Shown here: piece by piece, positions 34,623 to 43,198 of the stretch | Position numbering within the stretch: the first letter of the stretch is position 1 | How the letters are laid out: each line of letters opens with the position of its first letter | Assembly (NCBI GenBank): GCA_900465675.1 | Contig: UBJR01000009.1 | Location: forward strand, 734,429-798,428 | Direction: 5' to 3' | Source: Hyphomicrobiales bacterium | Lineage (GTDB): Bacteria > Pseudomonadota > Alphaproteobacteria > Rhizobiales > Rhizobiaceae | DNA: 64,000 nucleotides | Position numbers and translations under genes: made by a program | The notes under the pieces: generated by a model | The model's input: only the letters and a program-made list of their open reading frames with translations | The model's database searches: none | What the model was told of the DNA's origin: nothing

Positions 34623-35348
34623 ATGTCATACATGACTACCTCTGAACGGCAATCGCTGCTGACAGGAGAGCTGGCTGCTGCCCGCACGCGTGTATTGTTC
34701 GTTCACGCACTGCACAGGGTTGCCGGCGCGTTCGGCCTGTCGCAGACGACGCTCCTGCACACACCGTCCGCCGAAGACCTGCTGTTGAAGTCGCTGATCA
34801 TCGAAAGCTCGCTGCCCGCCTCCTATATCCGCGAATTCGACCGGGCGCATATGCTGCGCAGCTGTCCCTTCACGGCAAAGCTTCGTGAATCAGCCGTTCC
34901 GCAGCACTGGAATCTGGCGGAAACTCTGCAAGGGCTCAACTTCCCGGCCGAGCTACGTAATTTGATGATGCATTACGCCATGCCGACGGGGATCACCTTC
35001 CCGATAAACGCACTCGATGGAAACCGGCTGGTCTTCTGGTTCGGCGGCGAGCGTGCTCCCTTCGCCCAGAACGAGGTCAACGAGCTGGCGATGATCATGC
35101 TGCATGCGCTCGACGCCTATAATACCGTGCGCCGCAACGAGGACAGCGCCTACAATGCGCTGTCGGCCCGCGAGCTTGAGGTCGTGCGCTGGACGGCGCA
35201 GGGCAAGACCTCGGTCGAGATCGGCCAGATCCTGGCGCTCTCCGACCATACCGTGAACGCCTACATGACCAATGCGATCAAAAAACTCGATTGCGTGAAC
35301 AGAACGCAGTTGGTAGCTAAGGCCATACGCTTGAAGCTGATCAGCTGA
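34623..35348 (+). CDS. LuxR-family regulator with autoinducer-binding-like domain (orphan)
   Basis: 241-residue regulator: residues about 20-165 form an autoinducer-binding-like domain and 178-238 the LuxR helix-turn-helix (LSARELEVVRWTAQGKTSVE, IGQILALSDHTVNAYMTNAIKKL). Aligning by eye with TraR/LuxR, three signature ligand-pocket positions look changed: Trp57 to Tyr68, Tyr61 to Phe72 and Asp70 to Cys81 (in YIREFDRAHMLRSCPF). No luxI-type synthase is in the window, so it is a solo. It may answer to an AHL made elsewhere or to another ligand. ATG 34623 has a GGGG element about 7 bases upstream; ATG 34632 is an alternative. Confidence 0.83.
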   Translation: MSYMTTSERQSLLTGELAAARTRVLFVHALHRVAGAFGLSQTTLLHTPSAEDLLLKSLIIESSLPASYIREFDRAHMLRSCPFTAKLRESAVPQHWNLAETLQGLNFPAELRNLMMHYAMPTGITFPINALDGNRLVFWFGGERAPFAQNEVNELAMIMLHALDAYNTVRRNEDSAYNALSARELEVVRWTAQGKTSVEIGQILALSDHTVNAYMTNAIKKLDCVNRTQLVAKAIRLKLIS

Positions 35349-35391
35349 GAAATCAGAAGAGAATCAGTGCGCAAACCTCATGGGAGGGAAC

Positions 35392-35835
35392 GTGCCTCTT
35401 CGATTTGAACAGCCCGCCAACGGCAAAGAAAAGCAGACGCGCGACCATATCGGCATCTCTGATCTCGAGATCGTCCAGATGGTTGCAGCCTACCGAAATT
35501 TCGGATTCTGGCGCATCGAAGTGGAATCGGGACATTTCTTCGCCAGTGAAGATGTCTTCGCGATTTTCCGCATGACCTTCACCTCTGGCCCCGCCAATCT
35601 GGTCGAGCTCCTCTCGCGCATTCATCCCGAAGACCGGGTTCTGATCACCGAAACCTTCGAGCAGGCGAGCCTGCACAAGACGGGCTTCCACTTTTCCTAT
35701 CGCGTCGATAACGGGCTTGGCGGCTACAAGACGGTCCGTTCCGTCGGGAAATTCCGCAACAACGAGATCGTCGGCATCACTTACGAATTCGTCGAGCAGC
35801 TCCGCGTCGTCGGATTCGAGGATAACGGCGCCTGA
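35392..35835 (+). CDS. PAS-domain-only protein
   Basis: 147-residue protein consisting mainly of one PAS_3-like fold: FGFWRIEVESGHFFASEDVF, then LVELLSRIHPEDRVLITETF and a closing beta sheet FHFSYRVDNGLGGYKTVRSV. No kinase, cyclase or HTH output is attached. The GTG at 35392 has the perfect site GGGAGGGAAC; the ATG at 35380 overlaps that site and is rejected. It follows the LuxR-type gene by 43 bases on the same strand, so the two may work together, for example with the PAS protein as a sensor partner; that is inference. Confidence 0.75.
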   Translation: MPLRFEQPANGKEKQTRDHIGISDLEIVQMVAAYRNFGFWRIEVESGHFFASEDVFAIFRMTFTSGPANLVELLSRIHPEDRVLITETFEQASLHKTGFHFSYRVDNGLGGYKTVRSVGKFRNNEIVGITYEFVEQLRVVGFEDNGA

Positions 35836-35845
35836 GCCGGCCGCA

Positions 35846-36997
35846 TCAGCGGCCGAGCACCGCGCGCATCTCGACGATATTCGAGCGCACCCTCAGCATA
35901 TAGAAGCCCATCGTCGCAAGGTGGCTCGGCATGATCCAGCCGTCTTCGCGTCCATTGGAAATGATCGCCGGCTGGATACGCAGCGCCGCTTGGAACTGCT
36001 TGGTGGTGCCGCTGAACAGCGCCCCGAGATTGCGCTCGGCCACCACCTGCGAAAAGTCGGATCGGGCTGCCGTCAGGATCGCGTAATAGCCATACAGCTG
36101 GCCATAAGCGAACCAGAAGCGGTCGTCAGCCCGGGTGTCGAACCAGCCGAAATTGTGGTTCTCCGAGCGCTCCGCCAGAATGTCGGACGTGCCGCCGAGA
36201 TCGTTGGCGATGCGATCGATGAACTGCAGCAGGTTGTCGGCGCGGCCGTCGAACACGGCATTGCAATTCGCAAGATCGGTGTTGAACTTCCGCAGGCTCT
36301 CGATCGCCGAGCGGTAGTAGCTCGGCGTCGGCGTCTTCGGGCCGAACGGGTTCATGCCGAAATACCAGCTGTACTCGTCATATTGAAGATTGCCGCGGGC
36401 GCTCTGCAGGTCGCCGTTGATCCCTGAAGTACCGCGAACGCGCCCCAGCGTATCGACAAGTTCGGCGGACGTGCGGCGAACCGCCTGGTTGATGCCGCGC
36501 TGGAAGGACGCCTTGTTGTCGAGGAACGGCGTGTGATCCCAGTCGACGCCGAAGAAGCCCATGCGATAGAGCAGCATGGAGGAGATCCAGGCATTCTGGT
36601 TGACGTTGGAATCGATCAGATCGGCGGTGACATCGACGATCGCAGAACGCTGGCAGGTCTTGGCAGGCGCCGGCGACGACGCCGAAGCCGTGCCGGTATC
36701 AGCAACCGGAATTTCCTGGCCGGCGGCGACCTTGCGCTCCGAGAAGCGGTACTGATCGACGAAGTTCGGATTGAAGCCCGACCAGACCTGCGTTTGCCAG
36801 AAGAAATAGCCGTAGAGCACCGCAAACAGCGCGACGACGGCGATGACAGGTAAACGGATCATCCAGCTGCGCCGCTGATACCAGCCATGTGCGGCCATGA
36901 AGGGCCAGAGGATGCCGGCAGCCAGAACGCCGAACCAGCGGCCGATGGCGCTTCCGATAGACCTGAAGAAACCGGTAATCCGGTCGAGCATTGCCAT
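35846..36997 (-). CDS. DUF2333 family membrane protein
   Basis: 383-residue protein with a transmembrane helix at about residues 47-68 (MIRLPVIAVVALFAVLYGYF) after a basic N terminus, and a large periplasmic domain with the DUF2333 features NQNAWISSMLLYRMGFFGVD, FQRGINQAVRRTSAELVDTL and RFWFAYGQLYGYYAILTAAR. The function of the family is unknown. It converges with the PAS gene (10-base gap). ATG 36991 is an alternative start two codons later. Confidence 0.85.
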   Translation of the reverse strand: MAMLDRITGFFRSIGSAIGRWFGVLAAGILWPFMAAHGWYQRRSWMIRLPVIAVVALFAVLYGYFFWQTQVWSGFNPNFVDQYRFSERKVAAGQEIPVADTGTASASSPAPAKTCQRSAIVDVTADLIDSNVNQNAWISSMLLYRMGFFGVDWDHTPFLDNKASFQRGINQAVRRTSAELVDTLGRVRGTSGINGDLQSARGNLQYDEYSWYFGMNPFGPKTPTPSYYRSAIESLRKFNTDLANCNAVFDGRADNLLQFIDRIANDLGGTSDILAERSENHNFGWFDTRADDRFWFAYGQLYGYYAILTAARSDFSQVVAERNLGALFSGTTKQFQAALRIQPAIISNGREDGWIMPSHLATMGFYMLRVRSNIVEMRAVLGR

Positions 36998-37200
36998 CTC
37001 CCCTTGCGCAGAATTTCCTCATCCACATAAGTGCTTGCCGAAGCGAGCACAACAAGAGCACGAGATTTTTGCCGCGCGCACCAAAGCGCCACCCTGTGGG
37101 CGGCGGCTCCGGCGGCTCGGATTTCTATGAGCAAATCCTCATGGTACAATGCCGCGCTTGGCGTCGTCCGCCGTGGGCCCGCCTGCCGGGAGGTTGTGTG

Positions 37201-38607
37201 ATGAGCGAAGTCGACGTGCTGTTCGCCACCCTGAGGCATGCGGCCGGCCAGCAGACGGCCGGCTGCATCGAGAATGCGGTCAGGAACGGCTCGGATCGCG
37301 ATCTCAACCGCATCAACGCGCTCGCCTTCGCCAAGGCGCATGATCTCGACGAAGAGAAGACGATCGCGGGCTTTCTGCATGCGGCCCGGATCGGCGCCTT
37401 CGAAATGACCTGGAATGTGCTCTGCCCCGGCTGCGGCGGCGTCCTCGACAGCGGCACCACGCTGAAGGCTGTTGATCGCGAGAGCTATCATTGCGCGCTC
37501 TGCGCCGCCGGTTACGAGCCGACCCTCGACGAGATGGTCGAGGTCACCTTCACCGTCAGTCCACGCGTGCGCAGAATCGCCGCCCACGAGCCCGACCGGC
37601 TGCCGGCACTCGAATATTACCGCCAGGTGTTCTTCAGCACCGGCGTCGACCTTCCCGATGATCTCGAAGAGCGGTTCGGCCGCATCCTCCTGGAAATGAT
37701 TGAGCTGGACCCCGGTGAAAAGGCCTTTGTCTCGGTGCAGCTGCCACCGCAATTCATCATCATCTTCGATGCCGTGACGCATTCGGCGCAGTTCATCGAC
37801 GTCCAGGGCGAGCCGACAGGCGAGCGCCAGAACCTGTCGATGGTCATCAGCCGCAGCCATACGCCGAACGAGACCGAGACCCTGCGCCCCGGTCTGCTGC
37901 GGCTGACGCTCGAAAACCACACCGACCGCCGCGTGCTACCGAATGTCTGCATCGCCGGCGACGACCTGCACGAGATCCTCGGCCGCAGGCGGCCATTCCT
38001 GACCGCCAAGCGTCTGCTGACCAACCAGAGTTTCAGGGATATCTACCGGACCGATACGCTCGACGTCGACCAGCGCCTGAGGATCACCAGCCTGACATTC
38101 CTGTTCACCGACCTCAGAGGCTCGACGGCACTTTACGAGCGTGTCGGCGATCTCGCCGCCTTCGATCTGGTGCGCGCTCATTTCCGGGTGCTGCACGAAA
38201 TCGTTGCCACCGAGGCAGGCGCGGTCGTCAAGACCATCGGCGATGCAGTCATGGCGACCTTCCCGAGCCCTGACCGCGCCGTCACGGCAGCCCTGCGAAT
38301 GCGCGAAGCGATGCTCCGCCTGAATACCGAACGCGGTAGCGAAGATCTGCTGCTCAAGATCGGCATCCACGAAGGCCCCTGCCTCGCCGTCAGCCTCAAC
38401 GACCGGCAGGATTACTTCGGCCAGACCGTCAACATCGCCTCTCGCGTCCAGAACCTTGCCGATCCTCACGTGATCCTGACGACTGAAGCGATTGTCGGAA
38501 ACGAACGGGTCTGCGAAATCCTGCGCGACAGCGGCATCACCTCAGTCTCCCGCATGGAGGAGCTGCACGGCATTTCCAGAGAGGTGAAGATTTTCGCGCT
38601 GCCGTGA
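37201..38607 (+). CDS. Class III adenylate/guanylate cyclase with N-terminal zinc-ribbon-like/DUF5939 region
   Basis: 468-residue protein with strong site GGGAGG before ATG 37201. Residues 1-290 form a sensor region of the DUF5939 type containing a four-Cys ribbon (CPGCG at 75-79 and CALC at 98-101). Residues about 297-460 are a class III nucleotidyl cyclase: metal-binding Asp304 in LFTDLRGST and Asp348 in TIGDAVMATF, and ending VNIASRVQNLADPHVILTT. No HAMP or membrane helix is present, so it is a soluble cyclase making cAMP (or cGMP) in response to an unknown cue. Monocistronic. Confidence 0.85.
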   Translation: MSEVDVLFATLRHAAGQQTAGCIENAVRNGSDRDLNRINALAFAKAHDLDEEKTIAGFLHAARIGAFEMTWNVLCPGCGGVLDSGTTLKAVDRESYHCALCAAGYEPTLDEMVEVTFTVSPRVRRIAAHEPDRLPALEYYRQVFFSTGVDLPDDLEERFGRILLEMIELDPGEKAFVSVQLPPQFIIIFDAVTHSAQFIDVQGEPTGERQNLSMVISRSHTPNETETLRPGLLRLTLENHTDRRVLPNVCIAGDDLHEILGRRRPFLTAKRLLTNQSFRDIYRTDTLDVDQRLRITSLTFLFTDLRGSTALYERVGDLAAFDLVRAHFRVLHEIVATEAGAVVKTIGDAVMATFPSPDRAVTAALRMREAMLRLNTERGSEDLLLKIGIHEGPCLAVSLNDRQDYFGQTVNIASRVQNLADPHVILTTEAIVGNERVCEILRDSGITSVSRMEELHGISREVKIFALP

Positions 38608-38610
38608 CCG

Positions 38611-39240
38611 CTATTCCAGGATCGGAACATGCGGCGCGGCGGTCCGCGGCAAGATGCCGGTCACCCGCGGATCGTCGGCGACCTCGATCAATAGGGCATA
38701 GGGCGAAAAGCCCGAGCGCCGGTAAAACGAGAGCGCATTCGGATGGTCGAAATGGCAGGTATGGAGCCACAGCCTTTCGATCGGATGCGCCCAGGCGATG
38801 GAAAGCGCATGGTTCATCAGATAGCGCCCGGCGCCGGTGCCGATCGTCTCCTTGGTGACGCCGAAAAACACCAGTTCGCAGGCGCCCGGCTCCCGGAAAT
38901 CGAGTTCGATCATCCCGGCCGGCTTGCCGCCCGATGACAGCACGTGGATCTCCACCCTGGGATCGCGGAGGATATCCGCCAGTTCGCCGTCGCTGATCAC
39001 CAGCCGTGAAACCCACATCCATTCCTCGCCGATCGCCCGGAAAAGCTGCCGGTAGGTATCGAGATCGGGGACGGTCATGCGCGCGAGGGAAAGGTCTGAG
39101 CGTTCGGCGGCGGCGACAGATTCCGGCTTCTTCCGCATTTCAAGGCAGGTGACGGCGTTGGCAAGCTTGCCCTTTGGGACAAGAGAATAGCCTTCCGGCA
39201 GGACCGGATTGGAGTTGCCTATCGTTTCAATCGTTTCCAT
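38611..39240 (-). CDS. GNAT-family N-acetyltransferase
   Basis: 209-residue protein. After a ~50-residue N-terminal extension, the GNAT core includes MIELDFREPGACELVFFGV, the acetyl-CoA loop region TIGTGAGRYLMNHAL (x-x-G-x-G/A) and LHTCHFDHPNALSFYRRSGF. The core resembles acetyltransferases acting on small amines. It faces the cyclase gene convergently with a 3-base gap. Substrate unknown. Confidence 0.82.
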   Translation of the reverse strand: METIETIGNSNPVLPEGYSLVPKGKLANAVTCLEMRKKPESVAAAERSDLSLARMTVPDLDTYRQLFRAIGEEWMWVSRLVISDGELADILRDPRVEIHVLSSGGKPAGMIELDFREPGACELVFFGVTKETIGTGAGRYLMNHALSIAWAHPIERLWLHTCHFDHPNALSFYRRSGFSPYALLIEVADDPRVTGILPRTAAPHVPILE

Positions 39241-39336
39241 CGTTTGGCCCTACCATGCGTGTCGCGGAATTCCCCGGTCGAGGCATAGCGGCTTGGCCGG
39301 TTCTTGCAAAGACCGGAGGTCCGGCGCTGATGCCAG

Positions 39337-40410
39337 CTAGGAGCGCCCGAACCTCAATCTCAGACGCGGCAGCCGCTTGGTCAGGTCGATCAGCGGCCTG
39401 TCGTGCTCCATGCTGATAACAGGCACAAACGCGGAAAACTTCTTCTCGAAGGCGATGCTTGCGGCGCTCTTGCGCTGCTCGATATCCTGCGGCACCAGCA
39501 TGCCCCGCTCGAAAAGCGAGATCGGTGCGGCGATGTTCGGAAAGATCGTCTGGCTGATCTTCGCCTTGGCACCCGGCCGGTCGGTATCGACCTGGGCACG
39601 GTAGAGCACCAGCCGCTCTTCGGTATCGACCATCAGCTTCCGGGTCAGCACGTTGCAGAGCGCGATCTGGCTATTCAGCGCATCGACGAAACTCTGGAAC
39701 ATGGTGATGAAGCGCTCGCGCCGCTGGCTCTCGTCGCGCATCACCTGCTCTTCGCTGGAAATCCGGTCAGCCTCGCCTTTCAGAGCACGGCGCTCTTCCT
39801 CGAGCCGCTCCCACTCCGTTCTGCCGCCATAGACGCCGATGCGCCCCTGCGTCGTCAGCGCCTTGGCGTTCAGCTCCTTCATCCGCATCCGCGCGATATC
39901 GATCGCATCGACGAGGCGGCGGCGGTGCTCGATAATATCGACGACACCGCCTTCGGCCGTCTTGTGGCATTCGCCGGCAAAGCCGCGGTGCTGGGTTACA
40001 AGGCCTGCAAGCGCATCACTCTTGGCGAAAAGATCAAGCAGCCGCTCGACAACAGGTGCCTCGCTGACGCGCTGGCTGTGCAATCTCCACATCCGCTGGC
40101 GCGAGAACCACCCGGTGATCCGTTCGCGGCGCGTCAGTCCGCGAAAACTGTCGAGATCGGCAGAGACGTCTTCAGACAACCGGTCGAGTTCACCGGCGAG
40201 CTCGCCGAGCGCGGCATCAAGCGCCTCGCGCTTCTGGCCTGCGGCCTGGAAACGCTGGTTCTCGTCCAGAAACGTCTCGTCGCTGGACTGCGCCTCGTTG
40301 CGCGCGAAGCTGCCGATGAAGGCGGCGCAATCGCCAGCTTCGGCGCGCAGCTCTTCCGCCAGCGCGCTTGCCGTTTCCATGAGAATTTCGAATGATGGAG
40401 CCTTGCGCAC
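39337..40410 (-). CDS. Uncharacterised coiled-coil protein
   Basis: 357-residue, almost wholly alpha-helical and charged protein, with predicted coiled coils around residues 50-90 and 175-235 (ERLEEERRALKGEADRISSE). No signal peptide, membrane helix or known domain is recognised. The helical layout is reminiscent of TelA-like tellurite resistance proteins, but I see no signature to confirm this. Monocistronic between a GNAT gene and tdk. Function unknown. Confidence 0.7.
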   Translation of the reverse strand: MRKAPSFEILMETASALAEELRAEAGDCAAFIGSFARNEAQSSDETFLDENQRFQAAGQKREALDAALGELAGELDRLSEDVSADLDSFRGLTRRERITGWFSRQRMWRLHSQRVSEAPVVERLLDLFAKSDALAGLVTQHRGFAGECHKTAEGGVVDIIEHRRRLVDAIDIARMRMKELNAKALTTQGRIGVYGGRTEWERLEEERRALKGEADRISSEEQVMRDESQRRERFITMFQSFVDALNSQIALCNVLTRKLMVDTEERLVLYRAQVDTDRPGAKAKISQTIFPNIAAPISLFERGMLVPQDIEQRKSAASIAFEKKFSAFVPVISMEHDRPLIDLTKRLPRLRLRFGRS

Positions 40411-40475
40411 CCGCTTCTCCTGGGAATCGTTGGCCTCAAGCTAACCGGTCGGAGACGGGATGAAAATCCACCTTT

Positions 40476-41078
40476 TCAGACGGCCTCGGCCACGAAGGGG
40501 CCGTTCATTTCGTCGTCCCAGTGCCTGCGGCAGAGCGAAACATATTTCTCGTTGCCGCCGACATCGATCTGCGCGCCCTCGTGCAGCACCTTCCCCTCGC
40601 CGTCGAGCCGCACCACCATTGTCGCCTTGCGGCCGCAGTGGCAGATGGTGCGCACTTCGCGCATCTCGTCAGAAATGGCGAGCAGCTCCTCGGAGGCCGG
40701 AAACAGCTTGCCCTGGAAGTCGGTGCGCAGACCATAGACCATGATCGGGATACCGAGGCGGTCGACGATGCGGGCGAGCTGCCAGACATGCTCGCGCGTC
40801 ATGAAATGCGCCTCGTCGACGAAGACGCAGGCGATCGGCTCTCCCTCACCGGCAAGCCGTGCCACCAGTGCTAGCAGATCGGTCTCCGCCTCGAAGGGAA
40901 TGGCCTTGGCTTCCAGGCCGATCCGCGAGCCGATGATGCCCTTGCCGGTGCGCTCGTCGAAGGCGGCGATCAGCATCACCGTGCGCATGCCGCGCTCCTG
41001 GTAATTGTAGGAGGCCTGCAGCAGCATCGTCGTCTTGCCGGCGTTCATCGTCGAGTAATTGAAGTAGAGTTTCGCCAT
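40476..41078 (-). CDS. tdk: Thymidine kinase (type II)
   Basis: 200-residue enzyme that phosphorylates thymidine. P loop NYSTMNAGKTT (7-17), Mg-binding VDEAHF, lasso and zinc site with the Cys pairs CHCGRKAT and CRRHW. ATG 41078 follows GGAGAAAAAC; a frame open 47 codons further upstream is not supported. Length and motifs match bacterial type II thymidine kinases well. Confidence 0.95.
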   Translation of the reverse strand: MAKLYFNYSTMNAGKTTMLLQASYNYQERGMRTVMLIAAFDERTGKGIIGSRIGLEAKAIPFEAETDLLALVARLAGEGEPIACVFVDEAHFMTREHVWQLARIVDRLGIPIMVYGLRTDFQGKLFPASEELLAISDEMREVRTICHCGRKATMVVRLDGEGKVLHEGAQIDVGGNEKYVSLCRRHWDDEMNGPFVAEAV

Positions 41079-41314
41079 GTTTTTCTCCGTTCCTCGCTTT
41101 TGACGGCTCGAATCGCCGATGAGAAGAGCGCAGAGCTGATAACCACAGGAAATCCACGCGCGAATCCCGCCGGAATCCTTGCTTTTCAGGCCATCACGGA
41201 AAATTGCGCGACGTCGCAATCGAGTATGCCAAACCGCCGCAAACGCACTGTGGTCGCTTGTAAATGTCAGCTATTGATGGTTGGCTTGGGGACGATAAGA
41301 CTGGGAGTCTATAA

Positions 41315-42271
41315 ATGAGAACGACAAGCGCATCCAAACTGCTTACCGCAACTGCCGTTGCAGCTCTTTCCATTGCCACGGCCGCATTCGCAGCAGATCC
41401 TGAAAGCTGCACCGCCGTGCGTTTTTCCGACGTCGGCTGGACTGACATCACCGCAACCACCGCAACCGCAACCGTCGTGCTGAAGGGCCTCGGCTATGAG
41501 CCGAAAACCACGGTTCTGTCGGTGCCGGTCACCTATCAGTCGCTGAAGAACAAGGACATCGACATCTTCCTCGGCAACTGGATGCCGACCCAGGAGAAGG
41601 ACGTCCGTCCGTTCCTCGACGACAAGTCGGTTGAATCCTACGGTCCGAACCTCGTCGGCGCGAAATACACGCTCGCGACCAACGCCAAGGGCGCCGAACT
41701 CGGCATCAAGGACTTCAAGGACATCGCTGCCCACAAGGATGACCTGGACGGAAAGATCTATGGCATCGAGCCCGGTAACGACGGCAATCGCCTGGTCATC
41801 GACATGATCGACAAGAACACCTTCGGCATGAAGGGCCTTGAGGTCGTCGAATCCTCCGAACAGGGCATGCTGGCGCAGGTCGCCCGCGCCGAGAAGGCCG
41901 GCAAGCCGGTCGTCTTCCTCGGCTGGGAACCGCACCCGATGAACACCAACTTCAAGCTGACTTACCTGACCGGCGGCGACGACGTCTTCGGTCCTGATTT
42001 CGGCGGCGCCAAGGTGTTCACCAACGTTCGTGCCGGCTATTTCGGCGAATGCCCGAACACCGGTACCCTGATCAAGAACATGACCTTCTCGCTCGAGATG
42101 GAAAACCAGATCATGGGCAAGATCATGAATGACGGCGAAGAGCCGGAAAAGGCTGCTGCGGAATGGCTGAAGGCCAACCCGTCGGCGCTCGATCCCTGGC
42201 TCGCAGGCGTCAAGACGCGTGATGGCAGTGCCGATGGCCTGCCCGCCGTCAAGAAGAGCCTTGGCCTCTGA
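41315..42271 (+). CDS. choX: Choline ABC transporter, periplasmic binding protein
   Basis: 318-residue protein with a cleavable signal (1-26, ending TAAFA) and the choline/betaine (OpuAC-type) binding fold. Aromatic residues expected of the ligand cage are present in FSDVGWTDI, FLGNWMPT and VVFLGWEPHPMN. It heads the cho operon, followed by the permease and ATPase. In rhizobia choline is taken up and oxidised to glycine betaine as osmoprotectant and carbon/nitrogen source. ATG 41315 follows GGGAGTCTATAA. Confidence 0.95.
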   Translation: MRTTSASKLLTATAVAALSIATAAFAADPESCTAVRFSDVGWTDITATTATATVVLKGLGYEPKTTVLSVPVTYQSLKNKDIDIFLGNWMPTQEKDVRPFLDDKSVESYGPNLVGAKYTLATNAKGAELGIKDFKDIAAHKDDLDGKIYGIEPGNDGNRLVIDMIDKNTFGMKGLEVVESSEQGMLAQVARAEKAGKPVVFLGWEPHPMNTNFKLTYLTGGDDVFGPDFGGAKVFTNVRAGYFGECPNTGTLIKNMTFSLEMENQIMGKIMNDGEEPEKAAAEWLKANPSALDPWLAGVKTRDGSADGLPAVKKSLGL

Positions 42272-42352
42272 CGATGACGTGCGCGGGGCGGCTTTGCCGT
42301 CCCGCCTCCATTTCATCCCGAATTCTTGATCTTTTTTGGATAGGCACGCCCC

Positions 42353-43198
42353 TTGGACTGGATCACTGACGCTAAAATTCCGATCGGCTCTTGGGCCAAG
42401 TTGTTCGTTGACTGGCTGACGACCAATGCCGACTGGTTCTTCAACCAGCTGGCCTTCATCCTGTCGCATGTCATCGACGGCATGCTCTTCGTGCTGCAGG
42501 CGCCGCATCCATTGATCGTCATCGCCGCCATCACCGGCATTGCCTACTGGATACGCCGGTCGGTCGTCGTCGCGGTCTTTACCTGTCTTGGGCTGCTACT
42601 GATCACCAACCAGGGTTACTGGAAAGAGACGACAGAAACGCTGGCGCTCGTGCTCGCCTCCACTTTCGTCTCCATGCTGGTCGGCATTCCGCTCGGCATC
42701 GCCGCAGCGCGGCGCGCCTGGGTCTATTCGGTCCTGCGCCCGATCCTCGATCTGATGCAGACGATCCCGACCTTCGTCTATCTGATTCCTGCCCTCATCC
42801 TCTTCGGCCTCGGCATGGTGCCGGGCCTGATCGCTACGGTGATCTTCGCCATTCCCGCCCCGATCCGCCTGACGCGCCTCGGCATCATCTCCACCCCGCC
42901 GTCCCTCGTCGAAGCCGCCGAGTCCTTTGGCGCGACACCGATGCAGGTGCTGCGCAAGGTCGAACTCCCCTTCGCCACGCCACAGATCATGGCCGGTCTG
43001 ACCCAGACCATCATGCTCTCGCTGTCGATGGTGGTCATCGCCGCCCTCGTCGGGGCCGACGGTCTCGGCGTCCCCGTCGTTCGCGCGCTGAACACCGTCA
43101 ACGTCGCCAAGGGCTTTGAAGCCGGTCTCTGTATCGTCATCCTGGCGATCATCCTCGACCGCATGTTCCGCACTGCAGGTGAAGGAGACGGCGTATGA
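42353..43198 (+). CDS. choW: Choline ABC transporter, permease
   Basis: 281-residue inner-membrane permease with about six helices and the EAA motif region LVEAAESFGATPMQVLRKVELPF that contacts the ATPase. Start is TTG 42353 with GGATAGG upstream; no suitable ATG exists. The stop overlaps the choV start (ATGA), implying coupled translation. Confidence 0.93.
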   Translation: MDWITDAKIPIGSWAKLFVDWLTTNADWFFNQLAFILSHVIDGMLFVLQAPHPLIVIAAITGIAYWIRRSVVVAVFTCLGLLLITNQGYWKETTETLALVLASTFVSMLVGIPLGIAAARRAWVYSVLRPILDLMQTIPTFVYLIPALILFGLGMVPGLIATVIFAIPAPIRLTRLGIISTPPSLVEAAESFGATPMQVLRKVELPFATPQIMAGLTQTIMLSLSMVVIAALVGADGLGVPVVRALNTVNVAKGFEAGLCIVILAIILDRMFRTAGEGDGV

